A stretch of DNA of 33,632 nt from positions 1-33,632 of the forward strand of contig JBMNQS010000016.1 of assembly GCA_050944255.1 (NCBI GenBank). Reading direction: 5' to 3'. The notes under the pieces were generated by a model, which did no database searches, was not told where the DNA came from, and saw only the letters and a program-made list of their open reading frames with translations. Below are positions 7,845-15,709 of the stretch, one piece after another; positions within the stretch are counted from its first letter, which is position 1; every line of letters starts with the position of its first letter. The position numbers and the translations under genes were made by a program. The DNA comes from JBMNQS01 sp050944255 (GTDB taxonomy: Bacteria; Bacillota; Clostridia; Christensenellales; Maliibacteriaceae).

Positions 7845-8849
7845 ATGCTTATTTTACCCAAGGATTATCAGGATGTGCTGGACGTCCGGCAGACGCAGAG
7901 CGCCATCAAGCTGTTGAAGGATACCTTTGAGAGGGAGCTTTCAGGCGCGCTGAACCTGATGCGCGTTTCCGCGCCGCTTTTCGTCACCAGCGATTCGGGC
8001 CTGAACGATAACCTCAACGGCGTGGAGCGCCCCGTGTGCTTTGCCACGCTTGAAATGCCCGAGCGGCAGGTGGAAATTGTGCAGTCGCTTGCCAAGTGGA
8101 AGCGCATGGCGCTGGGCAGGTACGGGTATGGTGTGGGGGAAGGCCTCTATACGGATATGAACGCCATCCGGCGCGACGAGGTCACGGACAATCTGCACTC
8201 CATTTACGTGGACCAGTGGGACTGGGAAAAGATCATCGGCCGCAACGAGCGTACGGAAGATATGCTTCACAGCGTGGTCAGAAGCATTTACGCCGTCTTT
8301 AAGAAGGTGGAGAAAACCGTTCTGGAGCGTTTTCCGCAGTTGACGGCCCAGCTCCCCGACGAGATTACGTTTATCACCAGCCAGCAGTTGGAGGACATGT
8401 ACCCGGACCTTACGCCCAAGGAGCGGGAGCATGAGGCGGCCAGGCAGTACGGGGCGCTGTTCCTTTCCCAGATCGGCGGAACGCTGAAGAGCGGTACCAA
8501 ACACGACGGCCGCGCGCCGGACTATGACGACTGGCAGCTCAACGGCGACATCATTTTCTATTTCGGCCTCTTGGACGTGGCCTTTGAGATTTCGTCCATG
8601 GGCATCCGCGTGGACAAGCATGCCCTGCTGCGCCAGCTGGAGCTGGCCGGCTGCCTGGAGCGCGCGCAGCTTCCCTTCCACAGGGCGCTGCTTGAAGAGG
8701 CGCTTCCCCAGAGCATCGGCGGAGGCATCGGCCAGTCGCGGCTGTGCATGTTCTTTTTGCAAAAGGCCCATATCGGGCAGGTGCAGGCGTCGCTGTGGAT
8801 GCAGGAGGCCATTGAGATGTGCCGAATGGCGGGCATCCGCCTATTGTAG
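7845..8849 (+). CDS. asnA: Aspartate-ammonia ligase (asparagine synthetase A)
   Basis: A 334-residue protein, close to the 330 residues of the well-studied enzyme. It makes asparagine from aspartate, ammonia and ATP in the cytoplasm and has a class II aminoacyl-tRNA-synthetase-like core. Visible family segments are QSAIKLLKDTFE (near 18-29), the SAPLFVTSDSGLNDNLNG region, EVTDNLHSIYVDQWDWEK, and the C-terminal QSIGGGIGQSRLCMFFL stretch that forms the class II motif 3-like region. The start is ATG 7845 after AGAGGTG. It appears monocistronic: its own promoter is upstream and a hairpin follows the stop. It uses ammonia, so it does not depend on glutamine. Confidence 0.97.
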   Translation: MLILPKDYQDVLDVRQTQSAIKLLKDTFERELSGALNLMRVSAPLFVTSDSGLNDNLNGVERPVCFATLEMPERQVEIVQSLAKWKRMALGRYGYGVGEGLYTDMNAIRRDEVTDNLHSIYVDQWDWEKIIGRNERTEDMLHSVVRSIYAVFKKVEKTVLERFPQLTAQLPDEITFITSQQLEDMYPDLTPKEREHEAARQYGALFLSQIGGTLKSGTKHDGRAPDYDDWQLNGDIIFYFGLLDVAFEISSMGIRVDKHALLRQLELAGCLERAQLPFHRALLEEALPQSIGGGIGQSRLCMFFLQKAHIGQVQASLWMQEAIEMCRMAGIRLL

Positions 8850-8866
8850 TGCAACGCTTGAAATTC

Positions 8867-8875
8867 TGATATAAT
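8867..8875 (+). promoter_or_regulatory. Extended -10 promoter box upstream of metA
   Basis: TG-A-TATAAT is an extended -10 box. A TTG-type -35 lies at 8844-8849 but with 20 bases of spacing, so the extended -10 probably carries the promoter. The same ten-base CTGATATAAT appears before the lipoprotein gene and before the EF-G-like gene. Confidence 0.5.
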
Positions 8876-8877
8876 GG

Positions 8878-8910
8878 CAGAAAATCAATCGTTACGCGGT
8901 TGATTTTCTG
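8878..8910 (+). terminator. Hairpin between asnA and metA, possible terminator
   Basis: Arms 8878-8888 and 8900-8910 pair perfectly over 11 bp around an 11-base loop. The stem is AT-rich with only TTT after it, so it is a weak terminator. It also lies at the predicted start of the metA transcript and could be a 5' stabilising hairpin. The rest of the metA leader holds two smaller hairpins (8939-8952 and about 8969-8983). I do not recognise a SAM riboswitch or T-box here. Confidence 0.5.
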
Positions 8911-9028
8911 TTTGGCCTATGAATAACAGGACGGGTATGAAGGGAATTATCCCTTTATATATACAAGTTCCGGCGGCGTGCCGGACAATCGGTAAAAAAG
9001 ACAAAAACAGCAAGAAGGAGGTTGTGTC

Positions 9029-9946
9029 ATGCCGGTTCGTATTCCAAATGAATTACCCGCGTTCCAGACTTTGCAACAGGAGAACATATTCGTGATGGAC
9101 ATCATGCGCGCTCAAACGCAGGATATTCGTCCACTGCGGATAGCCATCATGAACCTGATGCCCACCAAAGTGACGACCGAGACGCAGCTTCTGAGGCTTT
9201 TGGGCAACACGCCGCTGCAGGTGGAAGTGACGCTGCTGCACACGGCGACGTATGCATCCAAGAACACGGCGTCGGATCATCTTCTGACGTTCTACAAGAC
9301 GCTGGAGGAAGTGCAGGACGAAAAATTCGACGGACTGATCATCACCGGCGCGCCGGTGGAGCATCTGTCCTTTGAGGAAGTGCATTACTGGGACGAACTC
9401 AAGCGCCTGATGAAATGGGCCAGAAAGAACGTGTATTCCACGCTGTACATCTGCTGGGCGGCGCAGGCGGGGCTGTACTATCATTACGGCATTCCCAAAT
9501 ACGCCATGGACCAGAAAGTTTTCGGCGTATTCCCGCACCAGGTGGTCTGCGAGGGCGCCAGGCTGGTCCGCGGATTCGACGACGTATTCTACGCGCCGCA
9601 CTCCCGCCATACGGAAGTGCGTGAAGCGGACATCAAAAAGGTGGACGATCTTGTGATCATCGCCAAGAGCCCGCAGGCGGGCATCTATCTGGTGTCCTCG
9701 AAAAACGGGCGCCATGTATTTGTCACCGGCCACTCGGAATACGACGGGGGCACCCTGTACGCCGAGTATACCCGCGACGTAGGCAAGGGGCTTTGCATCG
9801 ATCTGCCCCAGAATTATTTTCCGGGCGACGACCCGTCGAAAAGTCCCGTCGTCTCCTGGCGCGGCCACGCCAATTTATTGTTCCAGAACTGGCTGAACTA
9901 CTGCGTCTATCAGGAGACGCCCTACGACTTAAACGAAATCGGCTGA
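9029..9946 (+). CDS. metA: MetA-type homoserine O-acyltransferase, predicted acetyl-CoA specificity
   Basis: A 305-residue MetA. It acylates homoserine to start methionine synthesis through an acyl-enzyme at a cysteine. Counting from ATG 9029, Cys142 lies in Y-I-C-W-A-A-Q and the other catalytic residues are His235 and Glu237 in GHSEYD, all at the family's reference numbers. The acyl-group selector at position 111 is Glu (GAPVE-HL). Glu111 is known to favour acetyl-CoA and Gly111 succinyl-CoA, so the product is predicted to be O-acetylhomoserine despite the usual succinyltransferase annotation. AAGGAGG precedes the start. A perfect hairpin 32 bases after the stop begins a dispersed repeat. 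Confidence 0.96.
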   Translation: MPVRIPNELPAFQTLQQENIFVMDIMRAQTQDIRPLRIAIMNLMPTKVTTETQLLRLLGNTPLQVEVTLLHTATYASKNTASDHLLTFYKTLEEVQDEKFDGLIITGAPVEHLSFEEVHYWDELKRLMKWARKNVYSTLYICWAAQAGLYYHYGIPKYAMDQKVFGVFPHQVVCEGARLVRGFDDVFYAPHSRHTEVREADIKKVDDLVIIAKSPQAGIYLVSSKNGRHVFVTGHSEYDGGTLYAEYTRDVGKGLCIDLPQNYFPGDDPSKSPVVSWRGHANLLFQNWLNYCVYQETPYDLNEIG

Positions 9947-9977
9947 ACGGGCGGGTGACCATTTATCGTTCAAACCA

Positions 9978-10282
9978 AAGGGGAATTCCGAAGAATTCCC
10001 CTTAAATTGTCAAAAAAATCTTCTTGGGGGGTTATTAGGGGGCCAAAGCCCCCTAATTTAATTTCGTGGGCAAGGCTGCGAGCCGCAGTGAGCGTTTCGG
10101 AGGCAACCGCCGCAAGGCGGCTCTTAGCCGGAGATCGACATGCGCGGCCGCAGCCCACACCTTTCAGGGTTTTCCGGCCGCTGCAAAACCTGTTCATCAG
10201 TTTTTGCAGCAGGAAAATCCCTGGTTATCCGTCAAAAAACAAAGTTTTTTGACGGTCCCAGGGGAATTCTTCGGAATTCCCC
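9978..10282 (+). repeat. Structured dispersed repeat, copy 1 (after metA)
   Basis: This block shares a long near-identical core with 26259-26590, in the same orientation relative to the upstream gene. It is built of hairpins: left boundary 9978-10003 (11-bp stem, CGAA loop), 10034-10057 (10-bp stem), a long hairpin across about 10165-10223, 10229-10255 (12-bp stem), and right boundary 10261-10282 (9-bp stem, TTCG loop) followed by CTTTT. The boundary hairpins match each other but differ from those of the other copy. No convincing reading frame with a ribosome site lies inside. The left hairpin can act as the metA terminator. It could be a miniature mobile element or an RNA-level element. Confidence 0.88.
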
Positions 10283-10337
10283 CTTTTCATTTTAAAATGG
10301 TTCTAAGCCGCCGGAGCCGGGGCGTAAACCTTAGTGT

Positions 10338-11138
10338 ATGGAGAATTTTGCCGCAGCCATGATCGTCACCAGCATCGCGGGCCTGTCAACGGGACTTGGC
10401 GGGCTTATTTCCCTGTTTGCAAAACCGGACAACCAGCGGATCATGCCCCTTGGGCTGGGGTTTTCCACAGGGGTCATGGTGTATCTGTCCATGGTGGAGC
10501 TGCTGCCCGAGTCCTTTGAGCTGCTGCAGGGGGCGGCCGGCTGGATGCCCGGAGGCATCGCCGCCGTGCTTTCGTTTTTTGCCGGGATGACGATGATTGC
10601 GCTGCTGAATCATCTGATCCCCGACGAGAGGACGCTGATGCGCAGGATGATCCGCAGGAGCAAAGACGGGCGCGCGGACAGGCGGCGGGCGCGCACGCTG
10701 CGCCTTGGCATTGTCACGGCGCTGGCGGTGTTTGCCCACAACATGCCAGAGGGCATTGCCAGCTTTGTTTCGGCGGTGAAGGACCTGGAGACGGGGGTGG
10801 CGGTGGCGCTGGCTATCGCGCTTCACAACATTCCCGAAGGCGTGGCCGTGGCCACGCCGGTGTACGTAGCCACGGGCAGCCGCTCAAGGGCCATCGGCAT
10901 GGCTTTTTTGTCCGGAGTGGGCGAACCGCTGGGCGCGCTGCTGGCCATGCTGATTCTGGGCCCGCTTTTAAACGATACGGTATTCGGCGCCGTTCTGGGC
11001 GCGGTGGCGGGCATTATGGTTTACATTTCTTTCAGCGAACTGTTCCCGGGGGCGCTGGAACAAAGGCGGCCGGTGACCAGCATCTTCGGCGTGGCGCTGG
11101 GTATCGCCGTGATGGCTTTCGGGCTGCTTCTGATGTAA
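10338..11138 (+). CDS. ZIP family metal transporter (ZupT-like)
   Basis: A 266-residue membrane protein with about eight hydrophobic segments. The two metal-site motifs of the GufA/ZupT branch are present: HNMPEG (134-139) and HNIPEG (163-168). A positively charged loop (about 100-122) lies between the early and late membrane segments, as usual in ZIP proteins. These proteins import zinc and sometimes iron or manganese. The ATG at 10338 gives the standard N-terminus but has no clear Shine-Dalgarno sequence, and no better start is nearby. Its upstream region (10299-10332) looks like a shortened version of the palindrome module at 17615-17712, so its natural leader may have been replaced by repeat DNA. 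Confidence 0.9.
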   Translation: MENFAAAMIVTSIAGLSTGLGGLISLFAKPDNQRIMPLGLGFSTGVMVYLSMVELLPESFELLQGAAGWMPGGIAAVLSFFAGMTMIALLNHLIPDERTLMRRMIRRSKDGRADRRRARTLRLGIVTALAVFAHNMPEGIASFVSAVKDLETGVAVALAIALHNIPEGVAVATPVYVATGSRSRAIGMAFLSGVGEPLGALLAMLILGPLLNDTVFGAVLGAVAGIMVYISFSELFPGALEQRRPVTSIFGVALGIAVMAFGLLLM

Positions 11139-11228
11139 ATGGCTGGGTAAGCACAGAAAAAATCGCAAAATGGGTAGAATTATGCTATGATGAATCATCA
11201 TGGCATTTTGTATTTGAAAGGAGAATTT

Positions 11229-12095
11229 ATGGACGTCATTGTCTGGGCGCAACAGTTTTCAACGCCGTTTGTGGACACTCTGGCGCAGGCCGTCACCATT
11301 TTGGGCGAGGATATGGTCGCCATACTGCTGGTGGTGATCTTCATGTGGTGCGTCGACCGGCGCTACGGGGCGCGTTTTGGCGCCATACTCTTGTTCAGCG
11401 GGCTGGTCAACGGCGTGTTGAAAAACATGTTCAGGGTGTCGCGTCCGTGGGAGAGAAACTATCCCGGCTATGAAGAACCGCTTCGCGTGCATACGGCCAC
11501 GGGCTATTCCATGCCCAGCGGACATACGCAGACGGCGACTACCACCGCCGCGGTGCTGTCGCTGCGCGTTAAGAGGAACTGGATGCGGATTGCGTTGTTT
11601 GTTCTGGCCGCGCTGGTGGGTGTCTCCCGGATCCTGTGCCGCGTGCATACGTGGCAGGACGTGGTGGTGGGATTTGGATTGGGTATTGCCATCACTTTTT
11701 TATTCTACCCGGTGTCCGGATGGATGTTCGACGAGAGAAAGCCGATGCGGCCGCTTTATTTGGCGCCGCTGGCGATTTTGGCCATGGCGGCCTCGCCCAG
11801 CGAAAACGTATGGAAGGTGGCGGGGATGCTTTTAACCGCGGGCATCGGGCTTGCCTTCGCCCAGAAGTATATCCGCTTCCAGGTCAGGGACAAGCTGCAG
11901 CGCCAGATCATCAAACTGGCCCTGGGCGCGGGCGTGCTGCTTTTAATCCAATACGGCGTAAAGCCGCTTTTGGGAACGGGCATATGGGGTTATTTTGGCC
12001 GCTACGCGCTGATGGGGGCGTGGATTACCGCCGGCGCGCCGTGGGCATTTTCGAGAATCTATCCGCAAAGGGAGCAGGACGATGACGCAGCCTGA
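11229..12095 (+). CDS. PAP2 superfamily membrane phosphatase
   Basis: A 288-residue membrane protein with the three PAP2 signatures in order: K-N-M-F-R-V-S-R-P (65-73), PSGH (96-99), and SR (133-134) with His140 and Asp144. Hydrophobic segments lie on both sides and several follow in the C-terminal half. The family removes phosphate from lipid phosphates such as phosphatidate or undecaprenyl diphosphate, with the active site usually facing outward. The start is ATG 11229 after AAAGGAG; an in-frame ATG at 11187 lacks a ribosome site. Its last 14 bases overlap the glycosylase gene, so the two are translationally coupled although their functions look unrelated. Confidence 0.92.
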   Translation: MDVIVWAQQFSTPFVDTLAQAVTILGEDMVAILLVVIFMWCVDRRYGARFGAILLFSGLVNGVLKNMFRVSRPWERNYPGYEEPLRVHTATGYSMPSGHTQTATTTAAVLSLRVKRNWMRIALFVLAALVGVSRILCRVHTWQDVVVGFGLGIAITFLFYPVSGWMFDERKPMRPLYLAPLAILAMAASPSENVWKVAGMLLTAGIGLAFAQKYIRFQVRDKLQRQIIKLALGAGVLLLIQYGVKPLLGTGIWGYFGRYALMGAWITAGAPWAFSRIYPQREQDDDAA

Positions 12096-12591
12096 CGGAC
12101 GCATCCGCAGCTTCGGGCCCATTGTGGGTGATAAAAGCCGCCTTTTGATACTGGGCACGGCGCCCAGCATTGCCTCGCTTCAGCAGGGGATACAATACGG
12201 ACATCCAAGGAACGCCTTCTGGCCCATCGTCTGCGAGCTGGCGGGCATTGATGTCAAGGACGGTTTCGATGTGCGAAGAAAAGCATTGCCGCAGCGCGGG
12301 CTGGCGCTGTGGGACGTGATCGAATCGTGCCTGCGCCCCGGAAGCCTGGACTCGGCCATACGCGAGGTAGTGATCAATGATTTCGATACGCTCTGGAAAG
12401 ACTATCCTTCGATAAAAGCCGTCTGCTGCAACGGAAAGACGGCCCAGAAGCTGTTTTTGAAGCACGTAGAGCTGCCGGATGACGTGAAGTATCTGGGCGG
12501 CCTGCCGTCCACCAGCCCGGCCTACACCATGCCCTTTGAGGAGAAACGGCGCATCTGGCGGGACATGCTCCTGCCGTACATTCGTCAATAA
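12082..12591 (+). CDS. DNA-deoxyinosine (hypoxanthine) glycosylase, uracil-DNA-glycosylase superfamily
   Basis: A 169-residue protein with the family 6 signature GTAPSIASLQQG followed by Y-G-H-P-R-N-A-F-W (39-47), where the conserved Asn belongs to the active site, and the later LPSTSPAY segment matching the second UDG motif. Family members remove hypoxanthine from DNA after adenine deamination and start base-excision repair. The length is normal. ATG 12082 lies inside the end of the PAP2 gene, preceded by GGGAGCAGGACG. The gene ends 15 bases before the hflX start, so PAP2, glycosylase and hflX look like one transcript. Substrate preference (hypoxanthine or uracil) is from family knowledge. 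Confidence 0.88.
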   Translation: MTQPDGRIRSFGPIVGDKSRLLILGTAPSIASLQQGIQYGHPRNAFWPIVCELAGIDVKDGFDVRRKALPQRGLALWDVIESCLRPGSLDSAIREVVINDFDTLWKDYPSIKAVCCNGKTAQKLFLKHVELPDDVKYLGGLPSTSPAYTMPFEEKRRIWRDMLLPYIRQ

Positions 12592-12606
12592 CGGGGAGGA
12601 AAAGCC

Positions 12607-14382
12607 TTGGTATCAGGCAACACGCAGGGACTGAAAAAATCCGTCTTGGACGGACTGGAAAAGCTGATGGATTTTCCCATTGAGCGGGGCTGCTTCGCCA
12701 CGCTGGAACTTCTGGAGGCCATGGCGGCTCTGACGGAGCAGTGCGGCCGCGAGGTGGCCGTCTACATCGCCCGCGACGGCGATATACTGGAAGTCTACGT
12801 GGGCACCAACGATCGGGTGTCGCTGCCCATGCGCAGGATACGCCGGGGCCTTCTGGGCCTGTCGGGGGTGCGGTGCATCCATACCCATCCCGGTGGCAGC
12901 TCAAAATTATCGGTGCAGGACGAGCAGACGCTCAAGGAATTATGGCTGGACGCCATGGCCGCCGTGGGGGTGCAGGGCGGCCGCCCGGTGAGCGTTTCCG
13001 CCGCCGTGCTGGATGGAGAAAATGAACTTCGTTATCTGGATACGCTGCGGCCCGAAGAGGTGGAGCGTTCCCGCTGGATGCGGGACGTGCAGTCGGCCCA
13101 GCAGAAGGTGCGCCGGCAACTGACGAAGGAAAAGCAGCGTACCAGCCAGCGGGCGTTTCTCGTATCGCGCGCGGCGGACGGGGAGGCCTCCCTGGAGGAA
13201 CTGCGGCGCCTGGCACAGACCGCCGGGGCGCAGGTGGCGGGCAAGCTGGCGCTCCGGGTGGAGCGGATCGATCCGGCCTATTTCATCGGAAGAGGTCGCC
13301 TGGAGGAAGTGGGTATCCAGAGCCGGCAGGGACAGGCGGACATGGTCATCTTCAACGATGAGCTTTCCGGCATGCAGACCAGGAACCTGGAGGAGGCGCT
13401 GGGCCTGCAGGTGGTGGATAGGACCGCGCTGATACTGGATATCTTCGCTTCCCGGGCGCAGAGCCGCGAGGGACGATTGCAGGTGGAATTGGCCCAGCAG
13501 GTCTACCGACTGCCGCGGCTGACCGGCCTGGGCACGGTGCTTTCCAGGCTGGGCGGCGGCATTGGCACCCGCGGCCCCGGCGAAAAGCAACTGGAGATCA
13601 GTCGCCGGCATATCCGTCGGCGCATTGCCGAACTGCAGCGCGAACTGGCGCTCATCAGGCGGCAGCGCGAAGTGCGAAGAGCCGGCAGAAGGCGCAGCCA
13701 AATCCCCGTGGCGGCGCTGGTGGGCTACACCAACGCCGGGAAATCCACGCTGCTCAACAAACTGACCGGGAGCGAGGTTTCCGCCCAGGACCGGCTGTTT
13801 GATACGCTGGACGCGGTGTCAAGAAGAGTGAAATTGCCGGGCGATCAGGAGATACTTCTGGTAGACACGGTGGGCTTTATCCGCAAGCTGCCCCACGAGT
13901 TGGTAAGGGCCTTCCGGGCCACGCTGGAGGAAGTGACCTACGCGGACGTACTGCTGCACGTCATCGATGCTTCCGACGAGAATTGGCCGGAGCAGAAGGC
14001 GGCGGTGGAGCAGGTGCTGGAGAGCCTTGAGGTGGAGGGTAAGCCGGTGATCCACGTGTTTAACAAAATGGACCGCGTGCCGGCGGAGGCGGCCCAGTGG
14101 CTGGGCGCCGAGGGCGTGCCTATCTGCGCCGCAAGCGGTGAGGGGCTGGACGCGCTGCTTCAAAAAATGGCTGAGGCCACGCGCCGCCAGCAGGTGAAGC
14201 TGGAGATTCTCCTGCCCCACAATAAGGGCGCGCTTCGTGCCAGGCTCCACGACGCGGGTCAGGTCAGCTCCGAAGAGTTCGTGGAGCGGGGCGCCCGGAT
14301 GCAGGTGGTGCTGGACGAAACGGAGTACAACCGCCTTTCAGGCAGCATCGAGCCCTACGTTAAAAATATGGAGTTGTTGTAA
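12607..14382 (+). CDS. hflX: HflX ribosome-associated GTPase with an N-terminal JAMM-like domain
   Basis: A 591-residue protein, about 150 residues longer than a standard HflX. From roughly residue 180 it is normal HflX: the glycine-rich HflX domain ending in GGGIGTRGPGE, a basic helical linker, and a GTPase domain with GYTNAGKST (G1, from 373), DTVGF (G3), NKMD (G4) and a SGEG-type G5. HflX splits stalled or hibernating ribosomes. The first 130 residues are different and contain IHTHPGGSSKLSVQDE, which matches the JAMM metalloprotease pattern HxH-x7-SxxD exactly at His92, His94, Ser102 and Asp105. The start is TTG 12607, six bases after GGGGAGGA. A strong terminator follows. Confidence 0.95.
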   Translation: MVSGNTQGLKKSVLDGLEKLMDFPIERGCFATLELLEAMAALTEQCGREVAVYIARDGDILEVYVGTNDRVSLPMRRIRRGLLGLSGVRCIHTHPGGSSKLSVQDEQTLKELWLDAMAAVGVQGGRPVSVSAAVLDGENELRYLDTLRPEEVERSRWMRDVQSAQQKVRRQLTKEKQRTSQRAFLVSRAADGEASLEELRRLAQTAGAQVAGKLALRVERIDPAYFIGRGRLEEVGIQSRQGQADMVIFNDELSGMQTRNLEEALGLQVVDRTALILDIFASRAQSREGRLQVELAQQVYRLPRLTGLGTVLSRLGGGIGTRGPGEKQLEISRRHIRRRIAELQRELALIRRQREVRRAGRRRSQIPVAALVGYTNAGKSTLLNKLTGSEVSAQDRLFDTLDAVSRRVKLPGDQEILLVDTVGFIRKLPHELVRAFRATLEEVTYADVLLHVIDASDENWPEQKAAVEQVLESLEVEGKPVIHVFNKMDRVPAEAAQWLGAEGVPICAASGEGLDALLQKMAEATRRQQVKLEILLPHNKGALRARLHDAGQVSSEEFVERGARMQVVLDETEYNRLSGSIEPYVKNMELL

Positions 14383-14464
14383 GCCATCTATTTTGAGGTG
14401 CCGGTTCCAACAGTATGCAGCCAGCATCCGGAGCAGATGCTCAATGCCAATAATTGCTGATGAT

Positions 14465-14489
14465 AAAGAGGAGGGGGCCTCCTCTTTTT
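14465..14489 (+). terminator. Terminator of hflX
   Basis: Perfect 10-bp stem, AAAGAGGAGG (14465-14474) with its complement at 14478-14487, a GGG loop and a T run. Confidence 0.9.
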
Positions 14490-14571
14490 GGTATGAGGCT
14501 TCTTGCTTATGCCGGCAGCTGCACTTCCATGGCTTTTTACAGTCACATACCAGTAATTGGCGGCAGAAGAG

Positions 14572-14592
14572 GGGGCAAAGCCCCTCCTTTTT
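14572..14592 (+). terminator. Second G-rich hairpin with T tract before the lipoprotein gene
   Basis: GGGGC-AAA-GCCCC (14572-14584) followed by T-C-C and a run of T. It resembles the hflX terminator about 90 bases upstream. The 80 bases between the two hairpins hold no gene and show only the weak inverted pair GGTATG/CATACC. Confidence 0.6.
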
Positions 14593-14593
14593 C

Positions 14594-14602
14594 TGATATA
14601 AT
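14594..14602 (+). promoter_or_regulatory. Extended -10 promoter box of the lipoprotein gene
   Basis: TG-A-TATAAT lies 26 bases before ATG 14629. No good -35 box is visible because the expected position falls in the preceding hairpin. Confidence 0.5.
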
Positions 14603-14628
14603 GAAAAAAACAGCCGCGAAAGGAAAAC

Positions 14629-15606
14629 ATGAAAAAGAAATTTTTGATATTCGTTATAGGGCTGCTGATTCTCAGCCTGGCCGGCTGCACCGCGGTGGAG
14701 CCGGGTGAGCTTTTGCTGCCCTCTTCTTCCGAACCGGTTCCGGCGAGTCCGCCTGAAAGCCCGCCTACCGGCCCGGCGGAACAAACGCCGGATGAATCTG
14801 AGGATGGACCCTTTGCCTATGACCGGCTCACGCCTTTTCAAAAAGAACTGTACCAGGTCCTGGAAAGCGGCGTCATCACGCTGGAAGAGCCCCATTATTT
14901 CGATGCGGCGCCCAGTTCCTCCGCCGTGGAGCAGGTGATCCGCTTTTACGAACTGCACCACATGTACGACAACTGGCGGCCCTATGGATTCCGGTACTTC
15001 GCCACGGCTAAAACGGGGCCCTGGGGCGTGCGGCTTTACGAGCAGTTTGACAACTACGGCAGAGAGGATGAAATGATCGAGGCCTTTGAGCGGGCGGCGG
15101 AGCAGTGGCTGGAGGAGCTGCCGGGAAAAGACGCTTCGGACGCCCAGAAGGCCAGGGCCATCGCGCGGATTTTATGTGAACGGGTCGCCTACGATGATGT
15201 GGCGGCGGAGGGCAGCTTTAAAAATTCCGATCCGTCCAGGCTGTCCTTTTCCGCTTACGGGGCCATGGTCAACCGCCTGGCCGTCTGTTCCGGGTATGCT
15301 TACGCGCTTCAGTATCTGGCGGCGCAGCTTGATTTGCCCTGCATTACCGTCAACGGAAGCGCCGCCGGTCTGGAATTCCACACATGGAACATGGTGCGGA
15401 TCGACGGAACCTGGTACCATGTGGACGCCACGTGGATGGACGGGGAGGATGGCATAGACGAACGGTATTTCCTTCTGTCCGATGATGAGATTGCAGCGGA
15501 TCATTCCAACCCCAATTGGGTTTTTTGGCTGGATATCGACTCGCCGCCGCTGTTTGATCTGCCCGAAGCGCCGCAAAGCTGGACCGGCGCGCGGATGAGC
15601 CCGTAG
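14629..15606 (+). CDS. Secreted lipoprotein with transglutaminase-like domain
   Basis: A 325-residue protein. Residues 1-20 form a lipoprotein signal with lipobox L-A-G-C and predicted lipidation at Cys20. A Ser/Pro/Glu-rich linker runs to about residue 60. The C-terminal domain has the transglutaminase triad: Cys220 in A-V-C-S-G-Y, His251 in F-H-T-W-N, and Asp266 in W-Y-H-V-D-A-T-W. Proteins of this type act outside the cell as peptidases or cross-linkers on peptides or cell-wall material; the substrate here is unknown. AAAGGAAAA precedes the start. It has its own promoter and a shared terminator downstream, so it is probably monocistronic. Confidence 0.9.
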   Translation: MKKKFLIFVIGLLILSLAGCTAVEPGELLLPSSSEPVPASPPESPPTGPAEQTPDESEDGPFAYDRLTPFQKELYQVLESGVITLEEPHYFDAAPSSSAVEQVIRFYELHHMYDNWRPYGFRYFATAKTGPWGVRLYEQFDNYGREDEMIEAFERAAEQWLEELPGKDASDAQKARAIARILCERVAYDDVAAEGSFKNSDPSRLSFSAYGAMVNRLAVCSGYAYALQYLAAQLDLPCITVNGSAAGLEFHTWNMVRIDGTWYHVDATWMDGEDGIDERYFLLSDDEIAADHSNPNWVFWLDIDSPPLFDLPEAPQSWTGARMSP

Positions 15607-15653
15607 AGGCATTGCGCCTTTCAGCGCAGTGGATATACTGTAATTAAACATAC

Positions 15654-15687
15654 AAAAAGGGGATTCTGCTAGAGAATCCCCTTTTTT
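15654..15687. terminator. Bidirectional terminator between the lipoprotein gene and glyS
   Basis: Perfect 14-bp stem (15654-15667 with 15673-15686) with a 5-base loop, A5 on the left and T6 on the right. It serves the two convergent genes. Confidence 0.92.
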
Positions 15688-15709
15688 GTTATATTAATGT
15701 TTATCGGAT

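Noticed and set aside
8878..9028. SAM riboswitch or T-box upstream of metA
   Set aside because: Small hairpins are present but none of the conserved S-box, SAM-II or T-box sequences can be seen.
12607..14382. HflX gene possibly fused by assembly error to an upstream gene
   Set aside because: The TTG start has a well-spaced ribosome site, the frame is continuous without a low-quality junction, and the extra domain is followed smoothly by the HflX domain.
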